Assembly: GCA_946803715.1 (NCBI GenBank)
Contig: CAMPET010000018.1
Span: 1-64,000, forward strand
Reading direction: 5' to 3'
DNA length: 64,000 nucleotides
Origin: Beroe ovata
Taxonomy: Eukaryota > Ctenophora > Nuda > Beroida > Beroidae
In this document: positions 9,576-20,294 of the stretch, piece by piece
How positions within the stretch are numbered: the first letter of the stretch is position 1
How the letters are laid out: every line of letters starts with the position of its first letter
Notes under the pieces: model-generated
Database searches by the model: none
What the model saw: the letters and a program-made list of their open reading frames with translations, nothing else
Told to the model about the DNA's origin: nothing
Made by a program: the position numbers and the translations under genes

Positions 9576-12500
9576 ATGCTCATTAGAGAAGGTCATTTAT
9601 GTTTAAAGCCTTGGGACAATTCTAGAAATCATGATTGTGAAAGTGCTGACAGAAATTTTGTTCCCCGTGATTACCAGATTGAGATGCTTGAATGTGCTAA
9701 AAAGCAGAATACAATTGTCATGATGCCTACTGGGTCAGGGAAAACATATGTTGCAGTGTTGTTGATAAAACATTTTCTCAACCAAACTATGTCTGACCCA
9801 TGGAAAGGTATTATTGGAAAAAAGTGTCCAAATGGAAACTGTAGCCCTGCTGAATGTTCTCATGGAGACAAGAACTGGAAAAGGACATTTTTTCTTGTTA
9901 ATCAAGTGACACTTGTGTCACAACAAGCAATAGTCTTGAGAAATCATACAGGTGTTTCTGTCGGTTGTTATTATGGCGGTTCCCCAGATATTGATGCTTC
10001 TGACAAAATTTCCTGGTATTCTGAATTTCTTCAGAACCAAATTTTAGTTATGACCGCAGGTATCTTCAAAAGTATTGTCGAGTCAGGAACTTTATCAGTT
10101 CATAATGTTAATGTTCTAGTTCTTGATGAATGTCATCATGCTAAAGAAAATCATCCGATGGCCCAAATTATGAGAGATCACTGGAAGATAGAGAACCCAA
10201 GCGGCAGAGTGCTCGGCCTTACTGCATCTGTTATTGACAAAAAGAAAGCGATTGAAAGTTATGAAATCCAACAGTCAATTGAGAAGTTACAAAAAATGCT
10301 CAGTGCTAAATTGGTAGCACCAAAAATATATGTTAATCAGATGGATGACATCAAGCTACCTGAACCTGAAATAAGAGATTTCAACAACAATAACTATTGC
10401 AAGAATCTCTTAGCTATATTGGACAGTTTACAACAAACGGTCAATTCCCATCCTTTCAAGTTACTTCCTGAGGAGGAAAAATCGACGTTCGTGCATATCA
10501 AAAAAATTGTGACATCATTACCTAAAATAATTTTGGAAATAGGCATTGATAGCCTACATGATAACTTATTGCATGAAAGAGGTTATATTGCTGAAATTTC
10601 CAATTATCTTGCTAGTCCTTTGATTGCTCCACTAAAGGATCAAGGTGGAAATATTAAAGAATGTATAACCTATAGGATTGGGACTGTAATCTTGAGTCAG
10701 TTGAAATGTTTATCAAACTCAGTGGAGAATATCATTGACAGTAAACTTGAAGTCAGAATGTCAGACAAGTTTTATAGCCTTATAAAATTTTTGATTGAGC
10801 TTTATCAAAGCCATTCATCTGCAGTCAATGAAGAAAGTCCAAAGGTTATTATATTTGTTGAAAGGAGGCGTGTTGTCATAGCAATGTTCAAATATTTGCA
10901 GCAATTGCGGAGTCAAGTAGAAGCATTTGCCAATATGAAGGCATCGTATGTTCTTGGGGGCTCTTCAGGTGGTAGTGAAAAAGATGGTGTTTTTTCAGAA
11001 TTCGAGTTGGCTGACGTGAAGAACATCCAAAAGCAGCAAGATCAAGCCCTTTTAGATTTCAGAGAAGGGAAAAGCAATATTCTCATTGCCTCAAGTGTTG
11101 TAGAAGAGGGTCTGGATATTCCAAAGTGTAATGTGGTTATCAGATATGATTTTCCTCCTACATACAGGGCTTATGTACAATCAAGAGGTAGAGCACGTAA
11201 ATTACCAGCAAGGTTTGTCTTTTTTATCTCAAATAATGAGCTAGAAGAGAAGAATCAGCTACTGCGTGGTTTCAATGAAATTGAAAAACTTTTGAGGAAG
11301 TATGCTTCTGATCAAAACTCTGATAACCCCCCGGAAAACGATGATGATGATGATTATGAGGAGGACTACAATCGCCTCATACCATCTTTCGAAATCACTG
11401 GCTCAGGTGCTAAAATAACAGCAATGTCAGCAATACAAAGGCTTAACTTTTATTGTAGCCAGTTACCAAAGGATGAGTACACTGAAACAAACCCTACTTG
11501 TGAAACACATGAGACAGTTGTTGGCATGTTTCAAACAAGTATCCTCCTGCCAAAGTTGTGCCCTGTTTCTCATTTAGTTGAAGGAGAAGAAATGCCCAAT
11601 AAGAAGCTGGCAAAAATGTCTGCTGCTATGAAGGCTTTGAGGGTCCTTCATGATGCTAAAGAACTTGATGATTCACTTTTGCCATTTTTCAGGCAAAGAG
11701 AATCAAACACGCTTCTTATTGAAGCTGAAGATGGGCGTTGCATTTCAGTTGACCAAAAACTTAAGGTTCCTAGTTTATTATGGAGGAAGGACTTGACTGA
11801 ATCATCTGCACTCTTTAATTTGTATTCTATAAACCTTAACCTTGAACCGTCAATCGAACATTTTGCAGAATATTTCAACTTCGGTAAAGATCATAATGTT
11901 TCCTGCTTTGGCATTCTTTCAAAGACAAAACTTCCAGATTTTCCGAATTTTGAAGTTTTCCCCAGATACGGGAAAGTGAAAGTTAGCATACAATTCGAAA
12001 GAGAAATGGTCATCCCCCTCCACGTTTTATCTTCATACTATTGGTTTCAAGAGGCCCTTTTCACACATATACTTGATTTACCAGGTTTTAAAATGTGGGA
12101 GGGTATTCAATTCAAGACATTTTTTGTCCTCCCTCTTTGCTTCAAGGTAAAGGGCTTCCAATTCAATTCCACAAAGACTCAAGAATCGTGTCATCTAGAT
12201 ATTGATTCAAAGTTTCTCAATCAACTTAAAAAGCAATGGGATGCTGTTAATCAACGATGGATTTATGGAAATATCCCTGATGATCTAAACAAGTGCCTGG
12301 ACTCGGTTTTATTCACTGCTTATAATTATTCCGATGCTCACAGCAATAAAGACATAAGAGAAGGGTTATTTTCTGTCATTAAATTATCAGATCTAACAGC
12401 GAAGGACTATCTCAAGGGCAGGCCCAAAGAAGGGGTTGAGATTGAGACTTATGAAGAGTATCATTTCAGGATGCATAAAATAAGACTTAAGAATCCAAAT

Positions 12501-14450
12501 AACAGGCTTTTACAGTGTAAATACGTCACGAGGCACTACGACTTTTCCCATTTTAAGGAAAGCAACAAGGACACCTATACTAGAAGATCGGACATGAACC
12601 TAGTTGCAGAAATTCAGCTGGTTCATCCTATGCCTGCATCTTTATGGAATCAGGCCACATGTTTACCAACTGTTCTGTGGAGAATGGAAACGTTTTGCCT
12701 CTCGAGTGAACTGACTCAACTCCTATATAAAAGTAGCAGCCTAAATGTATGCCTCTTATCATCACAGTTTAGTGACTACTTTGCTCATGAAGGTATAGAA
12801 AACCTTAAAGACATGCTTAGGCGAGATGTTATCTATACAGGGGATATTGATTGGCTCGAAACGTTACATGCTCTCACTCATCAGGCTTGTAAAGAGCCCT
12901 ATAACCTTGAGAGATATGAATTTTTAGGCGACAGATTCTTGAAACTGATTGGCACACTGTACTATTATCGAACTATGCCTGACAAGCACGAAGGTTGGCT
13001 TACTAAATACCGATCTCAGCTGATATCAAATCAGAATCTATCATTACGATCAAGTAAATCAATCAAATTACCACGATTCATATTGAACAAGAATGTAAAC
13101 CCCGGCAAGAATTGGATTCCTCCATGTCATATTCCTGATTATGTAGCACGGAAATTGGATGAAGCTTTCGACTTCTTTGAAAATGAGTCTTCAAATGATC
13201 AATTGCAGCTGGAAATACTGCCTGAAGATACTACTGAAATTGTAAAATCGAAAAAGAAGATCATTGAATCACAGAAACTGATAGCAATAAAAGACTTCTT
13301 ACTCAAGGTATCAATATCTGATTCGTCAAATCCAGAACTCTTGTTGAAACTCTGTGAGGTTATTCCTGAAGAATACCTGCAGAGTTTACAAATGAAGGAT
13401 GTTGCTGATAGCATGGAAGCTTTGTTGGGGTTATGCGTCGCAAAATATGGGTATAGAAGAACTGTGGACTTGCTTGATAGGATAGAAATCACGACATTCC
13501 AAACCCTGAAGAAGGGAAGTGCTGAGAAAATTAATGAACACATCTATTTACCAACACAAAAGTCACAGGTTTGGTCACTTCCAGAGTCAGGAAGACAGTT
13601 CGCTTTGTCTAAATACGAGAGTCTGAGGATTGTGGAGAAAACCATCAATTACACTTTCAAAGATCCGTTCTATCTGGTCGAAGCCCTGACACATGCTTCG
13701 TTCCCTGAAATAGATATATGTTACCAGAGGTTGGAGTTTCTTGGAGATGCTGTCCTCGATGTTTTGATGGTATTCCATATCTACGAAGATTTACCTCAAT
13801 ATGATCAGGGTCAAATGACAAACCTTCTCTCATCTTTGGTGTGCAATACAACTTTATCCAAAATTTGTACGAAACTAAAACTGCATCAGTCCATTCTGTA
13901 TAACAGTCCCGAACTTTATAATACCCTGGCTCGATTTTACGTCAATTTCTCGGATACTGAGCTTGAAGATTGGTGCAAAGACTTGACGCTGGATCGTGTG
14001 TTTGTGGCATCTCTATCGAATGATGTTCCAGAACAGATCATGCCAATCGATCTTGATAATACAGTTGTGCAGACACCCAAGATACTAGGTGACATTGTCG
14101 AATCTATCATCGGGGCTGTTTATCTGGATTCAGGAGAAGACATGAACTGTGTTTGGCGTGTTATATGGCCTTGGTTTGCTTACTTTTATGATCAATACCG
14201 AATGTCGCCACCCAAGAACTGTAAGGTTCTCGTCAATGAAGCTTACCCACATCTAGAACGCAAAGTTGTTTCGTATCCTGGAGACTCATATCGATGTATC
14301 GCCATTGTGACCTTGGCAACACGTGATGAAAATAAGAAAGTTAAGAAATACGTTTTCAAGACTATTGGACGAGACCAAGAAACTGCTATGGAGGTTAGCT
14401 ATGGCAGAGCTTGGCATTTTCATAGAAAATACCTGACTGAATCTTCTTGA
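9576..14450 (+). CDS. DICER: Dicer endoribonuclease, single exon
   Basis: Dicer cuts long dsRNA or hairpin precursors into siRNAs or miRNAs in the cytoplasm. One uninterrupted 1,624-residue frame has the full animal Dicer order. Helicase: Walker A MPTGSGKT near residue 50, DECH near 184 and motif VI QSRGRARK near 535. Then an acidic linker (near 588-600), a dimerisation/DUF283 domain (about 610-710), platform and PAZ (about 900-1010) with the connector HPMPASLW, and RNase IIIa (ERYEFLGDRFLK near 1111; DSMEALLG near 1275). RNase IIIb (RLEFLGDAVLD near 1384; GDIVESIIGA near 1503) and a C-terminal dsRBD (about 1545-1620) follow. Acidic catalytic residues look intact in both RNase III domains. 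TTCCTTTTAG directly precedes the ATG, so a 5' untranslated or short coding exon may be spliced on. Dicer genes are usually intron-rich; being intronless here is odd. Miniature retroelement debris lies just upstream. Confidence 0.95.
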   Translation: MLIREGHLCLKPWDNSRNHDCESADRNFVPRDYQIEMLECAKKQNTIVMMPTGSGKTYVAVLLIKHFLNQTMSDPWKGIIGKKCPNGNCSPAECSHGDKNWKRTFFLVNQVTLVSQQAIVLRNHTGVSVGCYYGGSPDIDASDKISWYSEFLQNQILVMTAGIFKSIVESGTLSVHNVNVLVLDECHHAKENHPMAQIMRDHWKIENPSGRVLGLTASVIDKKKAIESYEIQQSIEKLQKMLSAKLVAPKIYVNQMDDIKLPEPEIRDFNNNNYCKNLLAILDSLQQTVNSHPFKLLPEEEKSTFVHIKKIVTSLPKIILEIGIDSLHDNLLHERGYIAEISNYLASPLIAPLKDQGGNIKECITYRIGTVILSQLKCLSNSVENIIDSKLEVRMSDKFYSLIKFLIELYQSHSSAVNEESPKVIIFVERRRVVIAMFKYLQQLRSQVEAFANMKASYVLGGSSGGSEKDGVFSEFELADVKNIQKQQDQALLDFREGKSNILIASSVVEEGLDIPKCNVVIRYDFPPTYRAYVQSRGRARKLPARFVFFISNNELEEKNQLLRGFNEIEKLLRKYASDQNSDNPPENDDDDDYEEDYNRLIPSFEITGSGAKITAMSAIQRLNFYCSQLPKDEYTETNPTCETHETVVGMFQTSILLPKLCPVSHLVEGEEMPNKKLAKMSAAMKALRVLHDAKELDDSLLPFFRQRESNTLLIEAEDGRCISVDQKLKVPSLLWRKDLTESSALFNLYSINLNLEPSIEHFAEYFNFGKDHNVSCFGILSKTKLPDFPNFEVFPRYGKVKVSIQFEREMVIPLHVLSSYYWFQEALFTHILDLPGFKMWEGIQFKTFFVLPLCFKVKGFQFNSTKTQESCHLDIDSKFLNQLKKQWDAVNQRWIYGNIPDDLNKCLDSVLFTAYNYSDAHSNKDIREGLFSVIKLSDLTAKDYLKGRPKEGVEIETYEEYHFRMHKIRLKNPNNRLLQCKYVTRHYDFSHFKESNKDTYTRRSDMNLVAEIQLVHPMPASLWNQATCLPTVLWRMETFCLSSELTQLLYKSSSLNVCLLSSQFSDYFAHEGIENLKDMLRRDVIYTGDIDWLETLHALTHQACKEPYNLERYEFLGDRFLKLIGTLYYYRTMPDKHEGWLTKYRSQLISNQNLSLRSSKSIKLPRFILNKNVNPGKNWIPPCHIPDYVARKLDEAFDFFENESSNDQLQLEILPEDTTEIVKSKKKIIESQKLIAIKDFLLKVSISDSSNPELLLKLCEVIPEEYLQSLQMKDVADSMEALLGLCVAKYGYRRTVDLLDRIEITTFQTLKKGSAEKINEHIYLPTQKSQVWSLPESGRQFALSKYESLRIVEKTINYTFKDPFYLVEALTHASFPEIDICYQRLEFLGDAVLDVLMVFHIYEDLPQYDQGQMTNLLSSLVCNTTLSKICTKLKLHQSILYNSPELYNTLARFYVNFSDTELEDWCKDLTLDRVFVASLSNDVPEQIMPIDLDNTVVQTPKILGDIVESIIGAVYLDSGEDMNCVWRVIWPWFAYFYDQYRMSPPKNCKVLVNEAYPHLERKVVSYPGDSYRCIAIVTLATRDENKKVKKYVFKTIGRDQETAMEVSYGRAWHFHRKYLTESS

Positions 14451-14542
14451 ATGTAACAAACTGCGGTATGGATAAATCGGTATGGATGGATAGATTTCTT
14501 GTTAATTTTTCAATATGATTGAGATTCTTTCCGAAAGTTTGA

Positions 14543-14548
14543 AATAAA
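14543..14548 (+). promoter_or_regulatory. Candidate polyadenylation signal of Dicer
   Basis: AATAAA lies 93 bases after the Dicer stop codon and about 240 bases before the PP4c start, a good position for transcript end formation between the two same-strand genes. Confidence 0.6.
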
Positions 14549-14784
14549 AGCCCTGCTACTTTAACTTTGGTTGCAGTAATGTTAGGTACTTCAGCTTCAT
14601 TCGGGAGCGTTCTTGTTTTTCAATATAAGTTTGATAATTTTGTTTTTAATGAAGAAATCCGCTTTTTATTTTCTTGGTATCATCTAGATCTTCTTCAATA
14701 TTGGTCGTTTAGTGATGACCCATGTATTATTAATCATTAACCGCGAAGTCCTATTAAGGAAGGCAGTAGTTTAGTCTCAGAGCC

Positions 14785-17700
14785 ATGAGCCATGAATACA
14801 GCGATTTAGACAGGTTTATCCAGATTTCTATTGTATTGCTTTGAAGTTGAATCAGTATTTTTATAAACTTCTCGTTATTGGAGAAGGGAGAAATAAAATG
14901 CTTACAGAAATAATCACAGGCAAATAGAGCAGCTGCGACAGTGTGACCCTATCAAGGAATCTGAAGTGAAGGCTCTGTGTGCTAAAGCTCGAGAAATTCT
15001 ATCAGAGGAATCCAACATCCAGCGTGTTGACTCACCAGTGACGGTAATTCATTATTTCCATAGTTACATGTTTACATAGTTAGATCATAGCTTTATCTAG
15101 TTAGATCATAGTCAATCAGCAAAACCTATGTTATATGGTTCAAACGGGTTCTTACATGATATTTATCAGTTTATCAAATTTAACACGTTTTCTCATTCGC
15201 CATTACAGGTGTGTGGTGACATCCATGGACAATTCTATGATCTTAAGGAACTCTTCCAGGTTGGTCAATATTCTTGCTAGTTCCTGCACCTCGAGTAGTT
15301 CTGATGTCTCCCACAGTCGTTATAATTAGGCTATAGCTGTATCTCTTTTCTTACGTTGTTGAGTGTAATTGGCACCTCTCTGATTAAGAGCTCTGTGTCG
15401 CAACGCATCACCGCCATAACAGCTACATAACTTCTCCAATCGTAATTCATTCTGTTATACCTTTACTTGAATGATTATATGAAAGAAGAATGATTCCATG
15501 GTATCTGGTCAGTTGGGAACATAGCTGGTGTTAGGAAGGTTGGCAATAGCTTGATTTTGCCCTTGATCTCAAGATATTCCATAATCCTAAAGGAGATCAG
15601 TTCCCAATTAGTATGGTCGCTTGGAGGGTAGGTATATTCCAAATTTGAATTCTGATCCAGTTATAGTGATGATCATTCCAGGTTGGAGGCGATGTCCCGA
15701 GCACAAACTACCTTTTTATGGGTGACTTTGTAGACAGGGGTTTCTACAGTGTGGAAACATTCCTACTCCTCCTGGCACTCAAAGTAAGTAAAGAGTGAAC
15801 CCAATAACCGTATATGTATCTATAGGCCAGTGTATTCGAAAGCCTGATTTTTTTGTACCTCATGTTCAATGTGGGTCAATATCACAGTAAAGGGTTGACG
15901 CAACTACGATAATGGTAGTTGGGTCAATCGTAGTTGGGTCAATCGTAGTTGGGTCAATCGTAGTTGGGTCAATCATAGTTGGGTCAATCGTAGTACGATA
16001 TCGTAGTACGATTTATGCACCCTTAGCACCTGTGTAATCAAAGAATGTTATTTTTAAGCACCTCATGTGCATCAATATCGCATCATGTGCTTCAGCCTGC
16101 AGCCAGATATGCTCTATCTTGGTATCTTCATTAATCCCACCTCCAGTCTCTATCACCCATTAATTGCTAGCGTCGTATACATGTATACATAGTACACCCG
16201 GTCTGTGTTCTGTTCTATTTGATCAGTCACAATGTTCTGCACTGGAGACTGCACTTTGCCCCGGATCTAACACCGTTCCTGACAGTTTTCCCGCTACAGG
16301 TTCGTTATCCAGACAGAATAACCCTAATAAGAGGAAACCACGAGAGTCGCCAGATTACACAGGTTTACGGCTTTTACGACGAGTGTTTGCGGAAGTACGG
16401 TTCCATCAACGTGTGGTACTACTGCACTGAAGTAAGTGACAATGTGACATCAAATATCGTGATTTATGCCAGATCAATTGTATTATATAGTTCCAGTACA
16501 TTAGGTCCACCAAAAAGGCTGCTTCTGTCTCAGTGAACTGTAGTCAATGTATCGCAAAATTTTACCCTTTGAGTCTCAATACTTTACACTTGAACTGACT
16601 TAACAAATTGTAACTCGCAGGTTTTCGACTACCTATCACTCTCAGCGATGATTGACAACAAGATATTCTGTGTGCATGGCGGACTGTCACCATCTGTTCA
16701 GACGATCGATCAGATCAGGGTCATCAATCGGAAACAGGAAGTACCGCACGATGGTCCCATGTGCGACTTGTTGTGGTCAGATCCAGAAGGTAGGGATCAA
16801 TAGTGTTGCCATGACAATTGACGACCCCTGCTTCTCTGACTGATTGTGATACTGGCACCAGGTCAGTAGCACGTGTTTTTTCCTCTAACACATGACGACC
16901 ACCTCATCAGATATTGAGGGATGGGGTTTGTCACCGCGTGGCGCAGGCTACTTATTCGGAGTGGATGTGGTTCAGACGTTCAACGAGACAAACAACGTTG
17001 AGATGATCTGCAGGGCTCATCAGTTGGTAATGGAGGGGTTCAAGTGGCACTTTAACAACATGGTATTGACCGTGTGGTCAGCTCCTAACTATTGCTACAG
17101 GTGACTTAGTGTTGCTAAGTGAGTGAGAGTTGCTAGGAGACTGGGTGTTGCTAAGTGAGTGAGAGTTGCTAAATGAGTTGCTAAGTGAGTGAGAGTTGTG
17201 AGATGAGTGGGAGTTGAGTTGGAGTTGCTATATTCTTGTGTTTCAACTTGTTATCTACAATCACGTTGATGGATGTATCTGTATCAGGTGTGGTAATGTG
17301 GCAGCTATTCTGGAACTTGACGAGAATCTGCAGAAAGAATTCACGATATTTGAAGCTGCCCCAACCGTAAGTTAATACTTGACATGTGTCTGGTGCCCAG
17401 ACAAAGGAAGGGGCTGTTTAGCGACATATTCTTGACATCGATATTCATAGCAACTCCATAGTGCATTGATTCAAATGACGCAATTTTGTTGTATCGTTAT
17501 ATCGTATTGCCATATATTGCCACTAGGTATATTCATAGTGCCATGATACCTCATACCTGTCGTGTGATATGTACATCAATTGTACTGTGAGATGTTTTGT
17601 ATCACATTATTGACCCCAGGGGGTGGATGAAGGTAATGCAGTACTAAATTAAAACCGGTACACGATGGAATAGTTGTAATCAGTGTAAAATGTACAATGT

Positions 17701-17851
17701 ACAATCAATGTACATTATACACTGAGTGCAGCTATATCACCGTGTACAGTGTACACTGAGTGCATATATCGTGCGATATGTAACATATTGCTATTTGCAG
17801 GAGTCAAGAGGTGTACCCTGCAAGAAGCCACAGCCTGACTACTTTCTCTAA
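14785..17851 (+). CDS. PPP4C: Serine/threonine-protein phosphatase 4 catalytic subunit
   Basis: PP4c is a PP2A-type metal-dependent Ser/Thr phosphatase acting in DNA damage repair, centrosome function and signalling. Nine exons keep frame: 14785-14813, 14920-15043, 15209-15259, 15682-15783, 16300-16431, 16621-16789, 16911-17100, 17288-17366, 17801-17851, giving 308 residues (the human protein has 307). All PPP-family signatures are present: GDIHGQ, GDFVDRG and RGNHE, plus the later active-site segments [11 protein letters not shown] and [12 protein letters not shown]. It ends in DYFL, the carboxymethylated tail typical of PP2A/PP4. The N-terminal IEQL...[17 protein letters not shown] segment and [11 protein letters not shown] favour PP4 over PP2A or PP6. 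Introns 4 and 7 contain small tandem repeats. Start is the first ATG with a good downstream frame; [10 protein letters not shown] fits the family. Confidence 0.95.
15901..15994 (+). repeat. 15 bp tandem repeat in PP4c intron 4
   Basis: About five tandem units of GGGTCAATCGTAGTT with few changes lie inside intron 4. Nothing suggests a function. Confidence 0.8.
17101..17230 (+). repeat. Degenerate tandem repeat in PP4c intron 7
   Basis: Repeats of GAGAGTTGCTAAGTGAGT with variants follow immediately after the splice donor of exon 7. Confidence 0.7.
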
Positions 17852-18440
17852 CTGCTGATACCCACCACCGCTTACAATATTACTATCTACCACCACCTAC
17901 TCAAATACCTATCTCAGTTGATATCAGTTACAACAATCTACTACTTGTTCTTTGCTGAAACCGAAATTGTCAATTACCAACTTCGATTCGTTATTTCTTT
18001 TCTACAAGGGCTGCAGTTGTCCTATTGTAGGTACATCATTGGACCTTATTGATACCATTTGAAGACATGTTTCAGTGTTTATTACTATTTACATCTTCAA
18101 TTTGAACATTTATCGCAATCCAAACTTAGTTACTCGTAAAACATGACAACAATTAATGAAGCTCCAATAAGCTGTTGAATATAACTGTGAAAGGGAAGCT
18201 GTATTTACATTGATTCATTTTTGTACAAATGCGGCGACAGCGAACATGATGATTAATGATGCAAATATTCCTTGAATTTCAAATATTCTGTTCAACTGAG
18301 AAATGGTTGTTTAAGCTGTTGTGAAATAAGTGGAAAAGGCGAATAGAAGTAAAACGATATTCTGTCTAACTTACACTGATGATGACTGTCTAACACTCTA
18401 GCACAAGGCTGTCAAATAAGAAAATCAGTTGGAGAGTTGA
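17852..18440. other. PP4c 3' region, no gene seen
   Basis: AT-rich sequence follows the PP4c stop and probably holds its 3' UTR. No clear AATAAA was found close to the stop, and no other gene is visible. Confidence 0.4.
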
Positions 18441-19800
18441 TGTTTTTCGTGACTTGTGACAAATGTGTGACAAATGTGTGACAAAAACGTGACTTGGGGT
18501 TAGCGTCCTAATATGAGTCGGAAATCACTCTTAGGTGTCAGATATCATGTCTAGGAGTTATTAGGCCACATTTGAGGACGTAACCAACCTTGGGCCACGC
18601 CCAAATGTCGTGTTGTATGGAACGCGCGAAAGGTGTGACAAAAACGTGACTTGGGGTTAGCGTCCTGATATGAGTCGGAAATCACTCTTAGGTGTTAGAT
18701 ATCATGTCTAGGAGTTACTAGGCCACATTTGAGGACGTAAGCAACCTTGGGCCACGCCCAAATGTCGTGTTGTATGGAACGCGCGAGAGGTGTGACAAAA
18801 ACGTGACTTGGGGTTAGCGTCCTGATATGAGTCGAAAATCACTCTTAGGTGTTGGATATCATGTCTAGGAGTTATTAGGCCACATTTGAGGACGTAATCA
18901 TCCTTGAATCTCGCCCATAAGTCTTTGACACACCTCTCGCGCGTTCCACATAACACTTCATTTGGGCGTGGTTCAACCTTTATTATGTCCTCAATTGTGG
19001 CCTAGTAACTCCTAAACATGATATCCAACGACTAACAATCATTTCTGAGTCATATGAGGCCCCAACCCCCACGTCACGTTCATGTGACAGTTTCAAATCG
19101 TTCCATAAACACAACATTATTCGGGTTTTCATGCTACTGAAGTCTGGATTTGTCCCTTAATGTATCCTAGTAACCCCTAGACAGTGTATGCGACGATTAA
19201 CAGTCAATGTCAAGTCATATTGGACACCCAACCCCACACTATGGTCTGTTGAACCACAAGTCACGGTACTGTGACTTTTGTCTTTTGTCACACTATAGCT
19301 TAGTGTATAATCAAACTATTCATGTCCATGTCCAAGCATAACTGTTGCACGGGATTTCCGACGGTTGGAAATGTTTCTATGAATGGGGTCGGTCACCTTG
19401 TAAATCCCTCAATGTGATTCGATAACTTTTGCGAACAAGGAAGCAAATCAAACCAGATTCCCTAGACACATAGGGCCTTATAATCTCACACTGACATCAA
19501 CCACTCTTCTGACAAGGGCCTCTCATTCTCTCAATTTCTTGGTCCCCTTTGAGTTCTCAATTGGATGTTTCTTGGTGGTATTCTGGCTAAAAATAGTATT
19601 AGGTGGAAAAATTGACATTACGTACGTACGTGACGCGCACGCATGCAATGCTGGAATTTGCGGCGCGGCTTGTCACAAGTCACGAAAAACATCTCCTGCA
19701 GTTGGAATTATAGGAACGCGCGATAAAATCTTTTCGTACGTCATTGCGCTCTGGTGAAGATCACATATTATAAATTGCATTCGCGCGCGATCAGCACACC
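18441..19800 (+). mobile_element. Dispersed repeat element containing a 157 bp tandem array (copy 1)
   Basis: Three head-to-tail units with a 157-base period start at 18481, 18638 and 18795. Each has ACAAAAACGTGACTTGGGGT, ATATCATGTCTAGGAGTTA, GGCCACATTTGAGGACGTAA and GGAACGCGCGA. A diverged reverse-oriented unit follows at about 18906-19090. Beyond it lies sequence with GACGATTAACAGTCAATG, CACGGTACTGTGACTTTTG and a CGTACGTACGTGACGCGC segment. Much of this recurs in reverse orientation at 49740-50580, defining one repeat family. No transposase was found. Confidence 0.7.
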
Positions 19801-20294
19801 CTCAATTTATCCGAGCGAAGCCCGCCAGATATTATTTTAGTCCAATTATAAATATCAAGGCGGTTTCTTGTGTGCTTTTGTCATTCTTTGGTCAATCGCT
19901 AAGCAAGAAACGCAACGTTTTCAGAAGGAAAAAGGTGAAAATCATCATTTTCTGTTTAAAAAAGAGTACACACAGGTACTATTCTTTATTTCTACCACAC
20001 TGAAAATAGTGATGGAGATTCTCGGAAACAAGTTCCGAAATTCAAGCAGAATTGGAATCATCAAGCTTCAAATATATAAAAATCAAAGAATGGGAGTGTG
20101 TGTAACTGCCAATTCTATCCAGGGCGTCTCCTTTATAATATTTTTTCGGGTCATGTTATGACACAATAGGATGACCAATTTGAGGAATCTTCGGGCGTTG
20201 CATTTCCTGAAAAACCTTGTTCAAGTTTTCAAAGGGTTACAGTGGCACAGTTGCTGAGCTCAGCTTAAGGGAGCGAGCAATGATTAAAACAGAA
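19801..20294. other. Interval downstream of CDC37, no gene seen
   Basis: AT-rich; no protein-like frame. It must contain the CDC37 3' end, since transcription comes from the right; TTTATT at about 19985 (AATAAA on the minus strand) is a distant candidate signal. Confidence 0.35.
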
